64,000 nucleotides of DNA from Paenibacillus anaericanus (GTDB lineage: Bacteria; Bacillota; Bacilli; Paenibacillales; Paenibacillaceae): contig NZ_RZNY01000009.1 of assembly GCF_003994475.1 (NCBI RefSeq), positions 123,873-187,872 on the forward strand, written 5' to 3'. Positions within the stretch are counted from its first letter, which is position 1. Every line of letters begins with the position of its first letter. Shown piece by piece: positions 44,462 to 53,478 of this stretch. The notes below the pieces were generated by a model that worked only from the letters and a program-made list of their open reading frames with translations, did no database searches and was not told the DNA's origin. A program made the position numbers and the translations under genes.

Positions 44462-44611
44462 CTATCTAGTTTCCCGATGCATCGTATATCTTCTCAACCG
44501 AGGAGAATACTTTTTTAGCTCCAAACGCTCGGGATGATTCCGTTTATTCTTAGTTGTTGTATAGTTTCTATCTCCACATTCCGTACATGCCAATGTTACA
44601 ACTACCCGCAT
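44462..44611 (-). CDS. rpmG: 50S ribosomal protein L33, zinc-independent (C-minus) paralogue
   Basis: 49 residues, typical L33 sequence ([20 protein letters not shown] start, [15 protein letters not shown]). The first CxxC pair (CTEC) is kept but the second is lost: [10 protein letters not shown] replaces the usual CPRC. It therefore cannot form the normal zinc ribbon. Bacilli express such paralogues under Zur control to spare zinc in ribosomes, and this gene lies inside the zinc-uptake operon between the COG0523 GTPase and znuC. GGAGG lies 8 nt before the ATG. Confidence 0.9.
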   Translation of the reverse strand: MRVVVTLACTECGDRNYTTTKNKRNHPERLELKKYSPRLRRYTMHRETR

Positions 44612-44645
44612 ATTCGTAACCTCCTTCAATGAAATGATTAGTTTG

Positions 44646-45872
44646 TTAAAGACCTACAACGCTAGAGTTAGGATTAAGCTCATCATCACTGAGCCATGGA
44701 AGTGGATTGTTAAAGCTCGCCCAGTCCATATCCATTTCCTCTGCAGTCAAAAGACATAGATCCAACTGATTCTCGATTTCGGATCTATCCATATCGATAC
44801 CGATAAGAACGACTTCAGTTATCCGATCTCCCCACATGTCATCCCATGTCTGTAGCACCTCTGGATCAATTGAGAAAAGCTCTTGTTGCTCTTCAGGAGA
44901 CAAAGCTGCCAGCCACCGACCTGCTGGACCGAACTGAATGGAAGATCCCGCCTGACTAAAGCTTGCAGCCAGATCAGACTTAACAGAAATCCAGATTAGC
45001 CCCTTCGCTCTGACAACCTCCACAGGCCAGTCTGCCATATACTCGGCCAATCGCTCAGGATGGAAAGGTAATCTGCGCCGATACACGAAGGAACTGATTC
45101 CATACTCCTCCGTTTCAGGTGTATGTATCTCTTGCTCCAATTCTTTAATCCATCCAGCCGACATGCTCGCCTTATCAAAATCAAATAATCCAGTGTTTAA
45201 AATTTCTTCTGGTTCAACAATCCCGTTCTGTGCTCTGATAAGCTTTGCTCCAGGTTGTAATTTACGAAGTACACCTTCCAGTTCGTTCAATTCATTTCCC
45301 TCTACTAAATCGCATTTATTCAATATCAACACATCACAAGTTTCAATTTGGTCGATCAATAGATCAACCACATCGCGAGTATCTTCTTCCCCCGTTGCTT
45401 CCCCTCGCTCCAACAATGTTTCCCCAGAAGAGAAGTCATGCCAGAACCGATAAGCATCTACTACAGTGACCATGCAGTCCAATTTAGCCAGAGATGTCAG
45501 GTCAATTCCGCTGTCCACATCCTCATAAGAAAATGTCTGAGCAATCGGGATCGGCTCGCTAATCCCCGTCGATTCGATCAGAATATAATCAAATCTGTCT
45601 TCCAATGCTAATTTTTCAACTTCTTTAATCAAGTCGTCACGAAGAGTACAGCATATGCACCCATTCGACATCTCCACCAGCTTCTCTTCTGTACGCGATA
45701 GATTCCCCCCAGCGCTCACCAGATCGGCATCAATATTTATTTCGCTCATGTCATTTACAATAACCGCAACCTTCAACCCTTTACGATTATTGAGAATATG
45801 ATTTAACAGTGTAGTTTTACCAGACCCTAAATAACCACAGAGTACGGTTACTGGTATTTTCTTTTGATTCAA
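44646..45872 (-). CDS. COG0523 CobW/ZigA/YciC-type GTPase, putative zinc metallochaperone
   Basis: 408 residues. GTPase motifs [12 protein letters not shown] (Walker A), the metal motif [11 protein letters not shown] (CxCC), ESTGISEP and NKCD; the C-terminal CobW_C domain ends with [14 protein letters not shown]. In Bacillus the relative YciC is among the genes most strongly induced by zinc starvation and is thought to deliver zinc. It is the first gene of the operon, 36 nt after a Zur box and a strong promoter. Confidence 0.9.
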   Translation of the reverse strand: MNQKKIPVTVLCGYLGSGKTTLLNHILNNRKGLKVAVIVNDMSEINIDADLVSAGGNLSRTEEKLVEMSNGCICCTLRDDLIKEVEKLALEDRFDYILIESTGISEPIPIAQTFSYEDVDSGIDLTSLAKLDCMVTVVDAYRFWHDFSSGETLLERGEATGEEDTRDVVDLLIDQIETCDVLILNKCDLVEGNELNELEGVLRKLQPGAKLIRAQNGIVEPEEILNTGLFDFDKASMSAGWIKELEQEIHTPETEEYGISSFVYRRRLPFHPERLAEYMADWPVEVVRAKGLIWISVKSDLAASFSQAGSSIQFGPAGRWLAALSPEEQQELFSIDPEVLQTWDDMWGDRITEVVLIGIDMDRSEIENQLDLCLLTAEEMDMDWASFNNPLPWLSDDELNPNSSVVGL

Positions 45873-45907
45873 AAAAGTCGCTCCTTTCTAACATAAAAGT
45901 TCTTATT

Positions 45908-45922
45908 CGTAATTATTACGAT
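45908..45922. promoter_or_regulatory. Zur box controlling the zinc-uptake operon
   Basis: TCGTAATTATTACGA is a perfect 7-1-7 palindrome and equals the core of the Bacillus Zur consensus. It overlaps or follows the predicted start of the promoter at 45935-45963, so Zn-Zur would block transcription. Confidence 0.92.
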
Positions 45923-45934
45923 TAATAAAGTACA

Positions 45935-45963
45935 ATATAATCCCTCAGATACATTTTGTCAAC
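45935..45963 (-). promoter_or_regulatory. Promoter of the zinc-uptake operon
   Basis: Minus strand TTGACA (45958-45963), 17-bp spacer, TATATT (45935-45940); start near 45928. Confidence 0.8.
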
Positions 45964-46007
45964 TTGCGTTGAGTTATTATTAATCTAATGAACAGTCAAA
46001 CTTACTA

Positions 46008-46418
46008 TTATCGGACATATGCATCGATCCCATCATCCGTATCTGTTACAGTGGATTCATCACGTACTATTTCTACAAAAATACGGTTAGGAACACAAAC
46101 AATACTCTCATTTGGCCGTGAAATGAAACCCATAGCCATGGATATCTTCTTTGGACAGTCGGCATATACCATTTGAATTCCGTTGTCGAACACCTTCAAT
46201 ATGTTGTGACCGAACTCTGTTTTGATCTCGATATTGTGCTCCTCTCCTGCAAGAGAAACCTTCTCGTAAAATTTCCCATTTACGGTAATCACCGCATTTA
46301 AGCTAGAGGGATCATACACCTGAGTTTTCTCGTTATAATATCTTAGTCCTATCCATATTGAGCCGACCAAAATAATAATAATGATCAACAAAATATCGCC
46401 ACGCTTCAGTTTGATCAT
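46008..46418 (-). CDS. NusG domain II-containing extracytoplasmic protein, Zur-regulated
   Basis: 136 residues. One N-terminal membrane helix (about 10-26) is followed by an extracytoplasmic beta domain with the NusG_II signature YADCPKKISMAMGFISRPNESIVCVPNR. Two Cys remain (DCPKK and IVCVPN); the Cys usually found shortly after the first (DCPDKxCV in many members) is replaced by Ser. Function of the family is unknown. A Zur box and promoter identical in layout to those of the znu operon lie just upstream, so it probably acts in zinc-limited cells. Confidence 0.78.
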   Translation of the reverse strand: MIKLKRGDILLIIIIILVGSIWIGLRYYNEKTQVYDPSSLNAVITVNGKFYEKVSLAGEEHNIEIKTEFGHNILKVFDNGIQMVYADCPKKISMAMGFISRPNESIVCVPNRIFVEIVRDESTVTDTDDGIDAYVR

Positions 46419-46450
46419 AAATCTCCTTCTGTTGTAATTTTGCTTTATAT

Positions 46451-46465
46451 TCGTAATTATTACGA
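46451..46465. promoter_or_regulatory. Second Zur box, before the NusG_II gene
   Basis: TCGTAATTATTACGA, the same 15-bp palindrome as at 45908, and the flanks ATTAATAAA are also shared. It lies 32 nt before the start codon. Confidence 0.9.
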
Positions 46466-46477
46466 TTAATAAATCTT

Positions 46478-46506
46478 ATACTATGAACTTTTGTTGAGTT
46501 TGTCAA
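46478..46506 (-). promoter_or_regulatory. Promoter of the NusG_II gene
   Basis: Minus strand TTGACA (46501-46506), 17-bp spacer, TAGTAT (46478-46483), 12 bp upstream of the Zur box, the same arrangement as at the znu operon. Confidence 0.7.
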
Positions 46507-46623
46507 TCCATAACTGTGTGATTCATCCATACGCTTCATCTCTTATGATCAATATCGCTTACAGTAAAGCCCCCTCGATCTATACTTAATAGAAATATAT
46601 GGATAATAAAAGGGGATATAATA

Positions 46624-47112
46624 ATGAGCACTTTGATATTATATGCAGGGAAATATGGCAGTACCGAAAAGTGCGTGGATACATTAAAGAAAAGCCTAAC
46701 TGGACCCATTGAAACCATCAATCTTAATCGGGATATTCCACCCAACGTTTCTCCATATAACAAGGTCATTATTGGCGGCTCGATCTACTTCGGCCAATTT
46801 CAAAAAGCGAGCAAACAATTTTGTGTAGATAACTTGGACTTACTTAAACAGAAAAAGATCGGGTTATTTATGTGCTGTGGAAATCCCGAGAATATCAATC
46901 AGTACATGGTGGAGGCCTTTCCAGCAGAGTTGCTGGAACATGCAGTAATCAAAGATTGTTTTGGCGGGGAACTAGAGAGGAATAAAATGAAGTTCTTCGA
47001 TAAATTAATTACTGGAATGATCCTTAAATCAGCGCAAAAAAGTGGTAAACCATCACCCGAGATTCTATGGGATTCGGTCACCCGTTTTTCAGAGAAGATG
47101 AATCTCGCATAA
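46624..47112 (+). CDS. Flavodoxin-domain protein (HemG-like flavodoxin fold)
   Basis: 162 residues. The FMN phosphate loop is YAGKYGSTEKC near the N-terminus; GGSIYFGQFQKA and FMCCGNP are further flavin-contacting loops of the flavodoxin_5 family that includes protoporphyrinogen oxidase HemG and menaquinone-dependent relatives. The exact redox partner is unknown. AAGGGGATA precedes the ATG. Monocistronic. Confidence 0.8.
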   Translation: MSTLILYAGKYGSTEKCVDTLKKSLTGPIETINLNRDIPPNVSPYNKVIIGGSIYFGQFQKASKQFCVDNLDLLKQKKIGLFMCCGNPENINQYMVEAFPAELLEHAVIKDCFGGELERNKMKFFDKLITGMILKSAQKSGKPSPEILWDSVTRFSEKMNLA

Positions 47113-47176
47113 TTTATAACGCTGTTAAGTTCATCAATCCAAGTGTTACAGTACTTATATTATCTTGTTCATATCA

Positions 47177-47210
47177 AAAGGACTCCCTCAATGAATCGGG
47201 GGAGTCCTTT
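47177..47210. terminator. Bidirectional terminator between flavodoxin and stalk-domain lipoprotein genes
   Basis: AAAGGACTCCC / GGGGAGTCCTTT stem with an 11-nt loop. Confidence 0.85.
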
Positions 47211-47232
47211 CGTTGTGGAACCGTATAGTCAA

Positions 47233-48729
47233 TTATTGACGTTCGATCGTAATCCAACCATCTGAATCACTATGCACTTGCGCACCTAGCGACTCAGCGA
47301 TAAAGCGTAAAGGAATATAAGTTGTTCCATCCTTATGGATAAATGCCGGTTGAGCTAACGTAACGGTATTGTCACCTACTTTAGCCTCCTTCGAACCCAC
47401 GGTGATCGTAATATTCACACCTGTGATATCGTCAATAATGACGATTTGGTTCGAACCTTTCACCCATTTGACCTCCGCATCCAATTGCTCCGACAAATAT
47501 CGAAGAGGTACGAACGAAGTATTGTTCTTAGTAATTACGCCGTAATAATCACTTTGTGTATCGATCACGAAGTATTTTTGCGTTACATTTAATTCATTCT
47601 TCAACAACTTATAAACCTCTGAGCTTGGTTCAAAGTTCCGTAGAATCTGGCCTGGTGTTATCTCTCCATCTGTTACATCTAGCACTCCAGCTGAAGTATC
47701 GATCTTATCAAGCACTACATTTCCATTAATATTCCATGATTCACTTTCACTGTGAATTTTAATAGCTTGGATTGGTAGTTCTTCGGACTGAGGAATGGCA
47801 ATTTGAAGATCCATCACTTGTTTGCGAATATTCTGAGCACTATCAAAGTACAAGTCAACCTTTAACAAAGTATCTTTGCCTAATACAGTCGCAAGCTCAG
47901 GTGTTTCATCAAGCAAAGAGGCCACTTGCGTATCATAGTTAGCCAACAGCTCGGTAAGGCCTTGTTGCACAACTCCAAAGATAGCTGCTACTTCAACTTC
48001 TTTGGAATTCAGCAGGGAAAATCCTCCCTCTACTTCAAACTCACTTTCATACAGTGAACTAGTAACGTCGTAAATTACACCGATAATTTCCTTTAAGCCT
48101 TGTTCGTCTTTTGACAAATTAGTCAGAAATGGCTTAATCAGACCAAGCAGCTCATCTCCGCTAAGTTCCACATGTAGATTAGTTAGGTTCACCGATTCCC
48201 CATTAATTTTCTCCTGCGATTGTTTCACTGCGATCTTAGAAGGGTTCGGGATATGCTTCATAACCAAGCCCATTGCTTGGATCGTAAGTTCTTGTACTTT
48301 CTCATTGTATTGCTTCATGTCAGGAATACCGAGATCCGATGTATCCGTAGATATGTAGATTGGCTTCTTAGCGCCTTCTACTTGGACAACAAGACCCGTC
48401 TCATCCATCGAGAACTGAATAGGGAGCTTCTTACCTTGGTAACCCACAGATCCTTTGATGGATACAGCACTAGTATCTTTCACTTTAGCGCTATCAATAT
48501 TTATGGATAATGAATTAATAAGTTCGATGACTTTCTTCTGTTCTATGGTCAAGTTACCTGTGCCTGGAACAACTTCTAGCGATAGGGTCTGCTTTGATTC
48601 ACTCGATTTCTGCGATAGATTTCCTATCAAAGCCTTGTTGATATCAAGTCCTCCAATTGACGTACATCCCGTAAGCATGACCAGGAGTAGGATTATTGGA
48701 ATCGAAATCCTTTTTAATCTTTTTTTCAC
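47233..48729 (-). CDS. Lipoprotein with copper-amine-oxidase N-terminal (stalk) domain
   Basis: 498 residues. Signal peptide MKKRLKRISIPIILLLVML and lipobox LTGC predict a membrane-anchored lipoprotein. Residues about 40-370 are an unidentified extracellular region. The C-terminus (about 385-498) is a Cu_amine_oxidN1 domain with the repeat pair SFVPLRYLSEQLDAEVKW and TYIPLRFIAESLGAQV, very common in Paenibacillus surface proteins and not an oxidase. Function unknown; an envelope role is likely. Confidence 0.82.
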   Translation of the reverse strand: MKKRLKRISIPIILLLVMLTGCTSIGGLDINKALIGNLSQKSSESKQTLSLEVVPGTGNLTIEQKKVIELINSLSINIDSAKVKDTSAVSIKGSVGYQGKKLPIQFSMDETGLVVQVEGAKKPIYISTDTSDLGIPDMKQYNEKVQELTIQAMGLVMKHIPNPSKIAVKQSQEKINGESVNLTNLHVELSGDELLGLIKPFLTNLSKDEQGLKEIIGVIYDVTSSLYESEFEVEGGFSLLNSKEVEVAAIFGVVQQGLTELLANYDTQVASLLDETPELATVLGKDTLLKVDLYFDSAQNIRKQVMDLQIAIPQSEELPIQAIKIHSESESWNINGNVVLDKIDTSAGVLDVTDGEITPGQILRNFEPSSEVYKLLKNELNVTQKYFVIDTQSDYYGVITKNNTSFVPLRYLSEQLDAEVKWVKGSNQIVIIDDITGVNITITVGSKEAKVGDNTVTLAQPAFIHKDGTTYIPLRFIAESLGAQVHSDSDGWITIERQ

Positions 48730-48924
48730 GTTAAAATTTCCCCTTTCGTTACATTACTAATTCTCATTATCTTCATTTGTACTCCTTTTGTAAATAGTGA
48801 GTTAAATCACGTCTGTGTTTTGTCTAGATCATTAGATTGATAACAAGTAGCCACTACTCGTAATTTTTTTCTGTTAAAATAAGAATATCAACCTATCATT
48901 CCGTTTCAGAAGGGAGCATACATC

Positions 48925-49896
48925 ATGAAACCAACTGTTTATATCGCAAGAAAAGTTCCTACAGAAGTAGAAGATTATATCGGGAAACACTGCAACTATA
49001 GTAAGTGGGACCAACCGGGCCCGATTCCTCGTGAAGTTCTGCTTGAGAATTTGAGTAACGCTGAAGGATTGTTGATCTCAGGTGGTAAAATCAATCAGGA
49101 GTTACTGGACCACGCCCCTCGTCTACGTGCAGTCAGTACGATTAGTGTTGGTTACAACAATTTTGATCTAGAAGCGATGAAAGCCCGGGGGATTCTGGGC
49201 ACGAATACTCCTCAAGTCCTGAATGACACAGTTGCAGATTTAATATTTGCACTTATCTTGTCCACCGCTCGCCGCATTCCTGAAATGGATCGGTACGTTA
49301 GAGAAGGTAATTGGAAGCGTGGGGATGATGAGAACTTATTTGGAATTGACGTCCATCACAAGACACTGGGTATCATCGGAATGGGTGGAATTGGCGAGGC
49401 CGTAGCACACAGAGGAAAATGGGGATTCGGGATGAACATTCTGTATCATAACCGTACTCGGAAACCTGAAGTCGAGGCTACTCTAGAGGCAGAGTATTGC
49501 TCGCTACAGGACTTACTACGAAAAAGTGACTTCATCGTGCTGATGACTCCCCTAACTCCAGAAACCCACCATTTAATTGGTGCAGAGGAACTGGCATTAA
49601 TGAAGCCAACTTCCGTATTTATCAACGCATCTCGTGGGGCAACGGTTGATGAAGAAGCATTAATCAAGGCGCTGCAAACAAATAAAATTTATGGGGCTGG
49701 TCTGGATGTATTTGAACGAGAACCCCTTGCTCATGACAACCCGTTGCTGTCTCTGCCAAATGTTATAACCCTACCGCATATTGGTTCCTCCACGGAACAA
49801 ACTCGGTTTGAAATGGCGATGCTAGCCGCACAGAGCCTGGTCAGTGCACTACAAGGTGAAACTCCTGCGAACTTGGTGAAGGAATTACGTTCCTAG
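48925..49896 (+). CDS. D-isomer 2-hydroxyacid dehydrogenase (glyoxylate/hydroxypyruvate reductase type)
   Basis: 323 residues. Rossmann motif GIIGMGGIGEAVA, catalytic Arg in NASRGATVDEEAL, Glu in DVFEREPL and His in LPHIGSST, all in the expected order. It reduces glyoxylate, hydroxypyruvate or a similar 2-oxoacid with NAD(P)H. AGGGAG lies 9 nt before the ATG. Single gene; the substrate is not resolved. Confidence 0.9.
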   Translation: MKPTVYIARKVPTEVEDYIGKHCNYSKWDQPGPIPREVLLENLSNAEGLLISGGKINQELLDHAPRLRAVSTISVGYNNFDLEAMKARGILGTNTPQVLNDTVADLIFALILSTARRIPEMDRYVREGNWKRGDDENLFGIDVHHKTLGIIGMGGIGEAVAHRGKWGFGMNILYHNRTRKPEVEATLEAEYCSLQDLLRKSDFIVLMTPLTPETHHLIGAEELALMKPTSVFINASRGATVDEEALIKALQTNKIYGAGLDVFEREPLAHDNPLLSLPNVITLPHIGSSTEQTRFEMAMLAAQSLVSALQGETPANLVKELRS

Positions 49897-49938
49897 AGTC
49901 CATATAACATATAAAATCACTGCTCATTTTAAACAAAA

Positions 49939-49977
49939 AGTGAACCCGGGATCCTATATAGGTATTCCGGGTTCACT
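49939..49977. terminator. Bidirectional terminator
   Basis: AGTGAACCCGG / CCGGGTTCACT perfect 11-bp stem between the dehydrogenase and padR genes. Confidence 0.85.
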
Positions 49978-49993
49978 ATTATGCTTATTATTT

Positions 49994-50566
49994 TCACTCA
50001 TCTTCCTCTAATAAAGGACTGAATTCCATTTCGCCTAAACGACCAGCCTCGGCATCAGCCAGCAATCTCCTTAACCACTTCAGTTCCGTCATAGCATGCT
50101 CATATTGCCCTGCCATTAAATGTAATACACTCCTCGGAACTGTACCCTGATGCTCACTATATACTTGATAATATAAATTCACTTGATGTTCGACTTCCTT
50201 CACCCGATCTCTTAAAAGTGAAGCAATTTTCACCTGATCTCCTTTGCTGGCAAATGCCAAAGCCATATACATTGGATGATACAAAGGTTCAATATCCTTA
50301 AATTTATCAAGTAACAGCTTCTGAAAATATTCTTTCCCCTTGTCCGTGATTTGATATATTGTCTTATCCGGCCGGCTATTACTACTTATAGTTTCCATTG
50401 CTACGATATGCTCTTGCTTAGCTAACTGATCCACTGCATAATACAACGAACCGATGCGAAACTTTCCCTTATGATCCAAGAAACGATCTTTCATGCGAAT
50501 CCGAATCTCATAGGGATGCATATCCTCTTCAAGCAGTAAACCTAATATCGATAATCGAATGGACAA
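49994..50566 (-). CDS. PadR-family transcriptional regulator
   Basis: 190 residues. The N-terminal winged helix starts LSILGLLLEEDMHPYEIRIRM and ends with TIYQITDKGKEYF; the C-terminal half is the PadR helical dimerisation region (Vir_act_alpha_C). It lies 31 nt downstream of the MFS pump gene and is cotranscribed with it, so it probably represses the pump. The candidate operator is the palindrome at 52144. Confidence 0.88.
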   Translation of the reverse strand: MSIRLSILGLLLEEDMHPYEIRIRMKDRFLDHKGKFRIGSLYYAVDQLAKQEHIVAMETISSNSRPDKTIYQITDKGKEYFQKLLLDKFKDIEPLYHPMYMALAFASKGDQVKIASLLRDRVKEVEHQVNLYYQVYSEHQGTVPRSVLHLMAGQYEHAMTELKWLRRLLADAEAGRLGEMEFSPLLEEDE

Positions 50567-50597
50567 GGCTTCATATCTCCCTTTATAGATGTTTAGA

Positions 50598-52121
50598 TCA
50601 ATTATGTTGCTTTACAAGCTCACTCGCTTTAGGAGTCATCCGATCCTTAGGCATCACAAGCACAACGACAACAGCCAAAATTGCTGGAATCAGAGCCCAC
50701 ATAAACATATGTGATATTGAATAAGAGAGCGAGTCCGTAATCTTATTCAGAATCTCTGCTGGAATTTTTGCTCTAGTCTCCGGAGTTAATGCCTCGCGAG
50801 TATCACCAAAGGACTGTCCAGCTAGTCCCATACCCTTGAAAGCTTCTTCCATCCGATCTGACATCAGATTCCGCTGCAAGATACCAAAGATCGTTATTCC
50901 AAGCGTCATACCTAACGAGCGGAGAAAAGAGTTAGTCGACGTAGCCGCACCGCGCTGCCGTATATCAAAATGATGGATTGCAGCCATACTAAGCACCGAG
51001 AATGAGAATCCTACACCAAAGCCCGTTAATATACTATACAAAGTCAATAAAATGCGGGATGAATCACCCGTAAGAGTACTTAATGAAAACACACCCGCTA
51101 CAAAGAAAACGACGGAAATCATCATAATTCCACGATAGGACATTTTGGAAGCAAGTAATCCACCCATCATACTTCCAACAACAGAACCAATCATCATTGG
51201 CATTAGAATCAATCCCGAATTGGTCGCTGAGCCACCATATACCCCTTGCACATAAATCGGAATATATACCGTCGCTACTATAAAGACGCTACCATAGAAC
51301 AGTGCTAATGCATTACTAGCCGCATACAGCCGTTGCTTAAACATTCCGAAGGAGATGATCGGCTCCTTCGCTTGTCTCTCTATCAGTACAAAAGCAATGA
51401 ATAATGCAGCAAATCCACCGAGCAAACCAAGAATAACCCCCGAATCCCAGGCGAACTTCTCACCGCCCAACTCCAGAGCGAACATGAGACAAACAACTGC
51501 TCCAACCAATGTGAACGCTCCACCCCAATCAATTTGCTGCTTGGCATGAGTCAACGATTCACGATAGAAGAAAATAATAAAGAACAAGGCAATCAAGCCA
51601 ATCGGTACGTTAATGTAAAATACCCAATGCCAACTAAATGTGTCTGTAATAAATGCACCAAGCAGTGGACCAAAAATGCTAGATGTACCAAATACGGCAC
51701 CGAGCAATCCCGTCATTTTCCCACGTTTCTCTATAGGAAAAATATCATAAATAATCGTGAAGGCAATTGGCATTAGTGCCCCTCCACCAATCCCTTGAAT
51801 CGCCCGAAATATACTAAGCTGTAGTATACTTCCGGCAAATCCGCACAACACAGAACCTACAAGAAACGTAATGATTCCAAAAATAAAAAACCGCTTCCGC
51901 CCGTACATATCGGATAACTTACCGAAGATTGGCGTTCCTGCCATTACAGCCACCATATAAGCAGAAGTTACCCATACAAATTGCTCCATTCCACCCAGCT
52001 CAGAAACGATGGTACCCATTGCTGTCGTTACGATCGTATTATCCATTGCTGACATCAGTATGGCCAGCATAAGTCCAATCAATATAAATTTTGTATGATC
52101 TTTTTCTTTTGCAATCATCAA
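50598..52121 (-). CDS. DHA2-type multidrug MFS transporter (EmrB/QacA family)
   Basis: 507 residues with 14 predicted membrane helices. LDxTIVNxA-like motif reads MSAMDNTIVTTAMGTIVSELGG (helix 1), motif A GKLSDMYGRKRFF, and motif C-like GAVFGTSSIFGPLLGAFI. It exports drugs or lipophilic compounds with proton antiport. GGAGAGGG lies 11 nt before the ATG. Its cotranscribed padR gene suggests drug-inducible control. Confidence 0.9.
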   Translation of the reverse strand: MMIAKEKDHTKFILIGLMLAILMSAMDNTIVTTAMGTIVSELGGMEQFVWVTSAYMVAVMAGTPIFGKLSDMYGRKRFFIFGIITFLVGSVLCGFAGSILQLSIFRAIQGIGGGALMPIAFTIIYDIFPIEKRGKMTGLLGAVFGTSSIFGPLLGAFITDTFSWHWVFYINVPIGLIALFFIIFFYRESLTHAKQQIDWGGAFTLVGAVVCLMFALELGGEKFAWDSGVILGLLGGFAALFIAFVLIERQAKEPIISFGMFKQRLYAASNALALFYGSVFIVATVYIPIYVQGVYGGSATNSGLILMPMMIGSVVGSMMGGLLASKMSYRGIMMISVVFFVAGVFSLSTLTGDSSRILLTLYSILTGFGVGFSFSVLSMAAIHHFDIRQRGAATSTNSFLRSLGMTLGITIFGILQRNLMSDRMEEAFKGMGLAGQSFGDTREALTPETRAKIPAEILNKITDSLSYSISHMFMWALIPAILAVVVVLVMPKDRMTPKASELVKQHN

Positions 52122-52143
52122 GATATTCCCTCTCCTTTTACCC

Positions 52144-52159
52144 TATTCAAATTTGAATA
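52144..52159. promoter_or_regulatory. Perfect 16-bp palindrome before the MFS-padR operon
   Basis: TATTCAAATTTGAATA is self-complementary over all 16 bases and lies 22 nt before the start codon. It does not contain the classic PadR ATGT-N8-ACAT pattern, but its position suits an operator. Confidence 0.5.
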
Positions 52160-52293
52160 ATACTTTATTTTATTTAAATTTTCAAGAAAAAAACTAAACC
52201 CTACCTTCAATAATAGGGAGTGAAACTTTCGGTATCCTTTTAATTATCCTATAATGAAGCAATAGTAACTAACTAGAGAGGACGGATTAACCT

Positions 52294-53382
52294 ATGAATA
52301 CAAGATGGAGCGGACTAGAACAGAAAATGAAAGAGGTTGGCATTCAAACATTACTCATTACAGATCCGAAACATGTATATTATTTAACCGGATTTCTGAG
52401 CAATCCTCATGAACGGTTTCTCGCTGCTGCACTACAACTTGGTAGTGAGCCTCTGCTTATCGTACCTGCACTAGATGAAGAGGCCGCACGCGCTGCTTCA
52501 GATGTACAAGATATTATTACTCACCAAGATACGGACAATCCTTACTTAATTCTGAAGAATCATATGAATGGCTCGCTAGGAACTATCGGATTAGAGAAAG
52601 AACATGTATCGATCTCCCGCTATGAGCAGTTGAAGGACGCACTATCTTTTGACAGTTATGTAGTTGATATAGGACCTTGGCTTCGTGACCTTCGTGTCTG
52701 TAAATCACCCGAGGAAATTAATAAAATTCGGCATGCTGTCCATCTCATCGAACAAGTACTAGAAGAAGCGCTCCTAAGTGTCAAAGAAGGCATATCGGAG
52801 AATGAACTAGTTGCTGAAGTAGAATATCAAATTCGCAAACTTGGAGCAGATGGTCCGTCCTTTGATTCCATGGTGTTAACCGGCGAGAAAACAGCCCTCC
52901 CACATGGTGTACCTGGTACCCGGCAACTCTCCCGTGGAGATTTGCTCATGTTTGATATAGGGGTGTATGCATCTGGATACGCATCAGATATCACACGAAC
53001 TTTTGCTTTTGGAGAACTCTCTGAGGAGAAGAGAACCATTTATGAAACGGTACTCGCTGCTAATGAAGCAGCTATCGCTGCTATCAAGCCCGGTGTAACC
53101 TACGGTTCTATCGACAAAGCCGCAAGGGATGTTATCGATGAAGCTGGCTACGACGAGTACTTCATACATCGCCTAGGCCACGGGCTTGGTATTGATGTGC
53201 ACGAGTTCCCCTCGATTCATGGAAATAACGAATACTTACTAACAGAAGGAAATGTATTTACAGTTGAACCCGGAATATACGTGCCACGTGTGGGTGGTGT
53301 ACGTATTGAAGACGATGTACTTGTTACTCATGACGGTGTCGACGTACTGACATCATTCCCGAAAAAACTTACTTATTTGTAA
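52294..53382 (+). CDS. Xaa-Pro peptidase (M24 family)
   Basis: 362 residues. The creatinase-like N-domain (1-130) precedes a pita-bread metallopeptidase domain with the five metal ligands in MFDIGVYASGYASDITRTF-like (two Asp), HRLGHGLGIDVHE (His), FTVEPGIY (Glu) and VRIEDDV (Glu). It cleaves the residue before proline in small peptides, in the cytosol. GAGAGGA precedes the ATG. Single gene. Confidence 0.92.
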   Translation: MNTRWSGLEQKMKEVGIQTLLITDPKHVYYLTGFLSNPHERFLAAALQLGSEPLLIVPALDEEAARAASDVQDIITHQDTDNPYLILKNHMNGSLGTIGLEKEHVSISRYEQLKDALSFDSYVVDIGPWLRDLRVCKSPEEINKIRHAVHLIEQVLEEALLSVKEGISENELVAEVEYQIRKLGADGPSFDSMVLTGEKTALPHGVPGTRQLSRGDLLMFDIGVYASGYASDITRTFAFGELSEEKRTIYETVLAANEAAIAAIKPGVTYGSIDKAARDVIDEAGYDEYFIHRLGHGLGIDVHEFPSIHGNNEYLLTEGNVFTVEPGIYVPRVGGVRIEDDVLVTHDGVDVLTSFPKKLTYL

Positions 53383-53395
53383 TATGTAACCCAAT

Positions 53396-53438
53396 AAAAA
53401 ACCTTCAAGTTCGTATGACTACGAATTTGAAGGTTTTT
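53396..53438. terminator. Bidirectional terminator
   Basis: AAAAAACCTTCAA and TTGAAGGTTTTTT with inner TTCGTA/TACGAA, between the peptidase and queuosine-transporter genes. Confidence 0.88.
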
Positions 53439-53478
53439 TATTATTGGCTGAGCCCCATTAATAATTAAATGATATATT

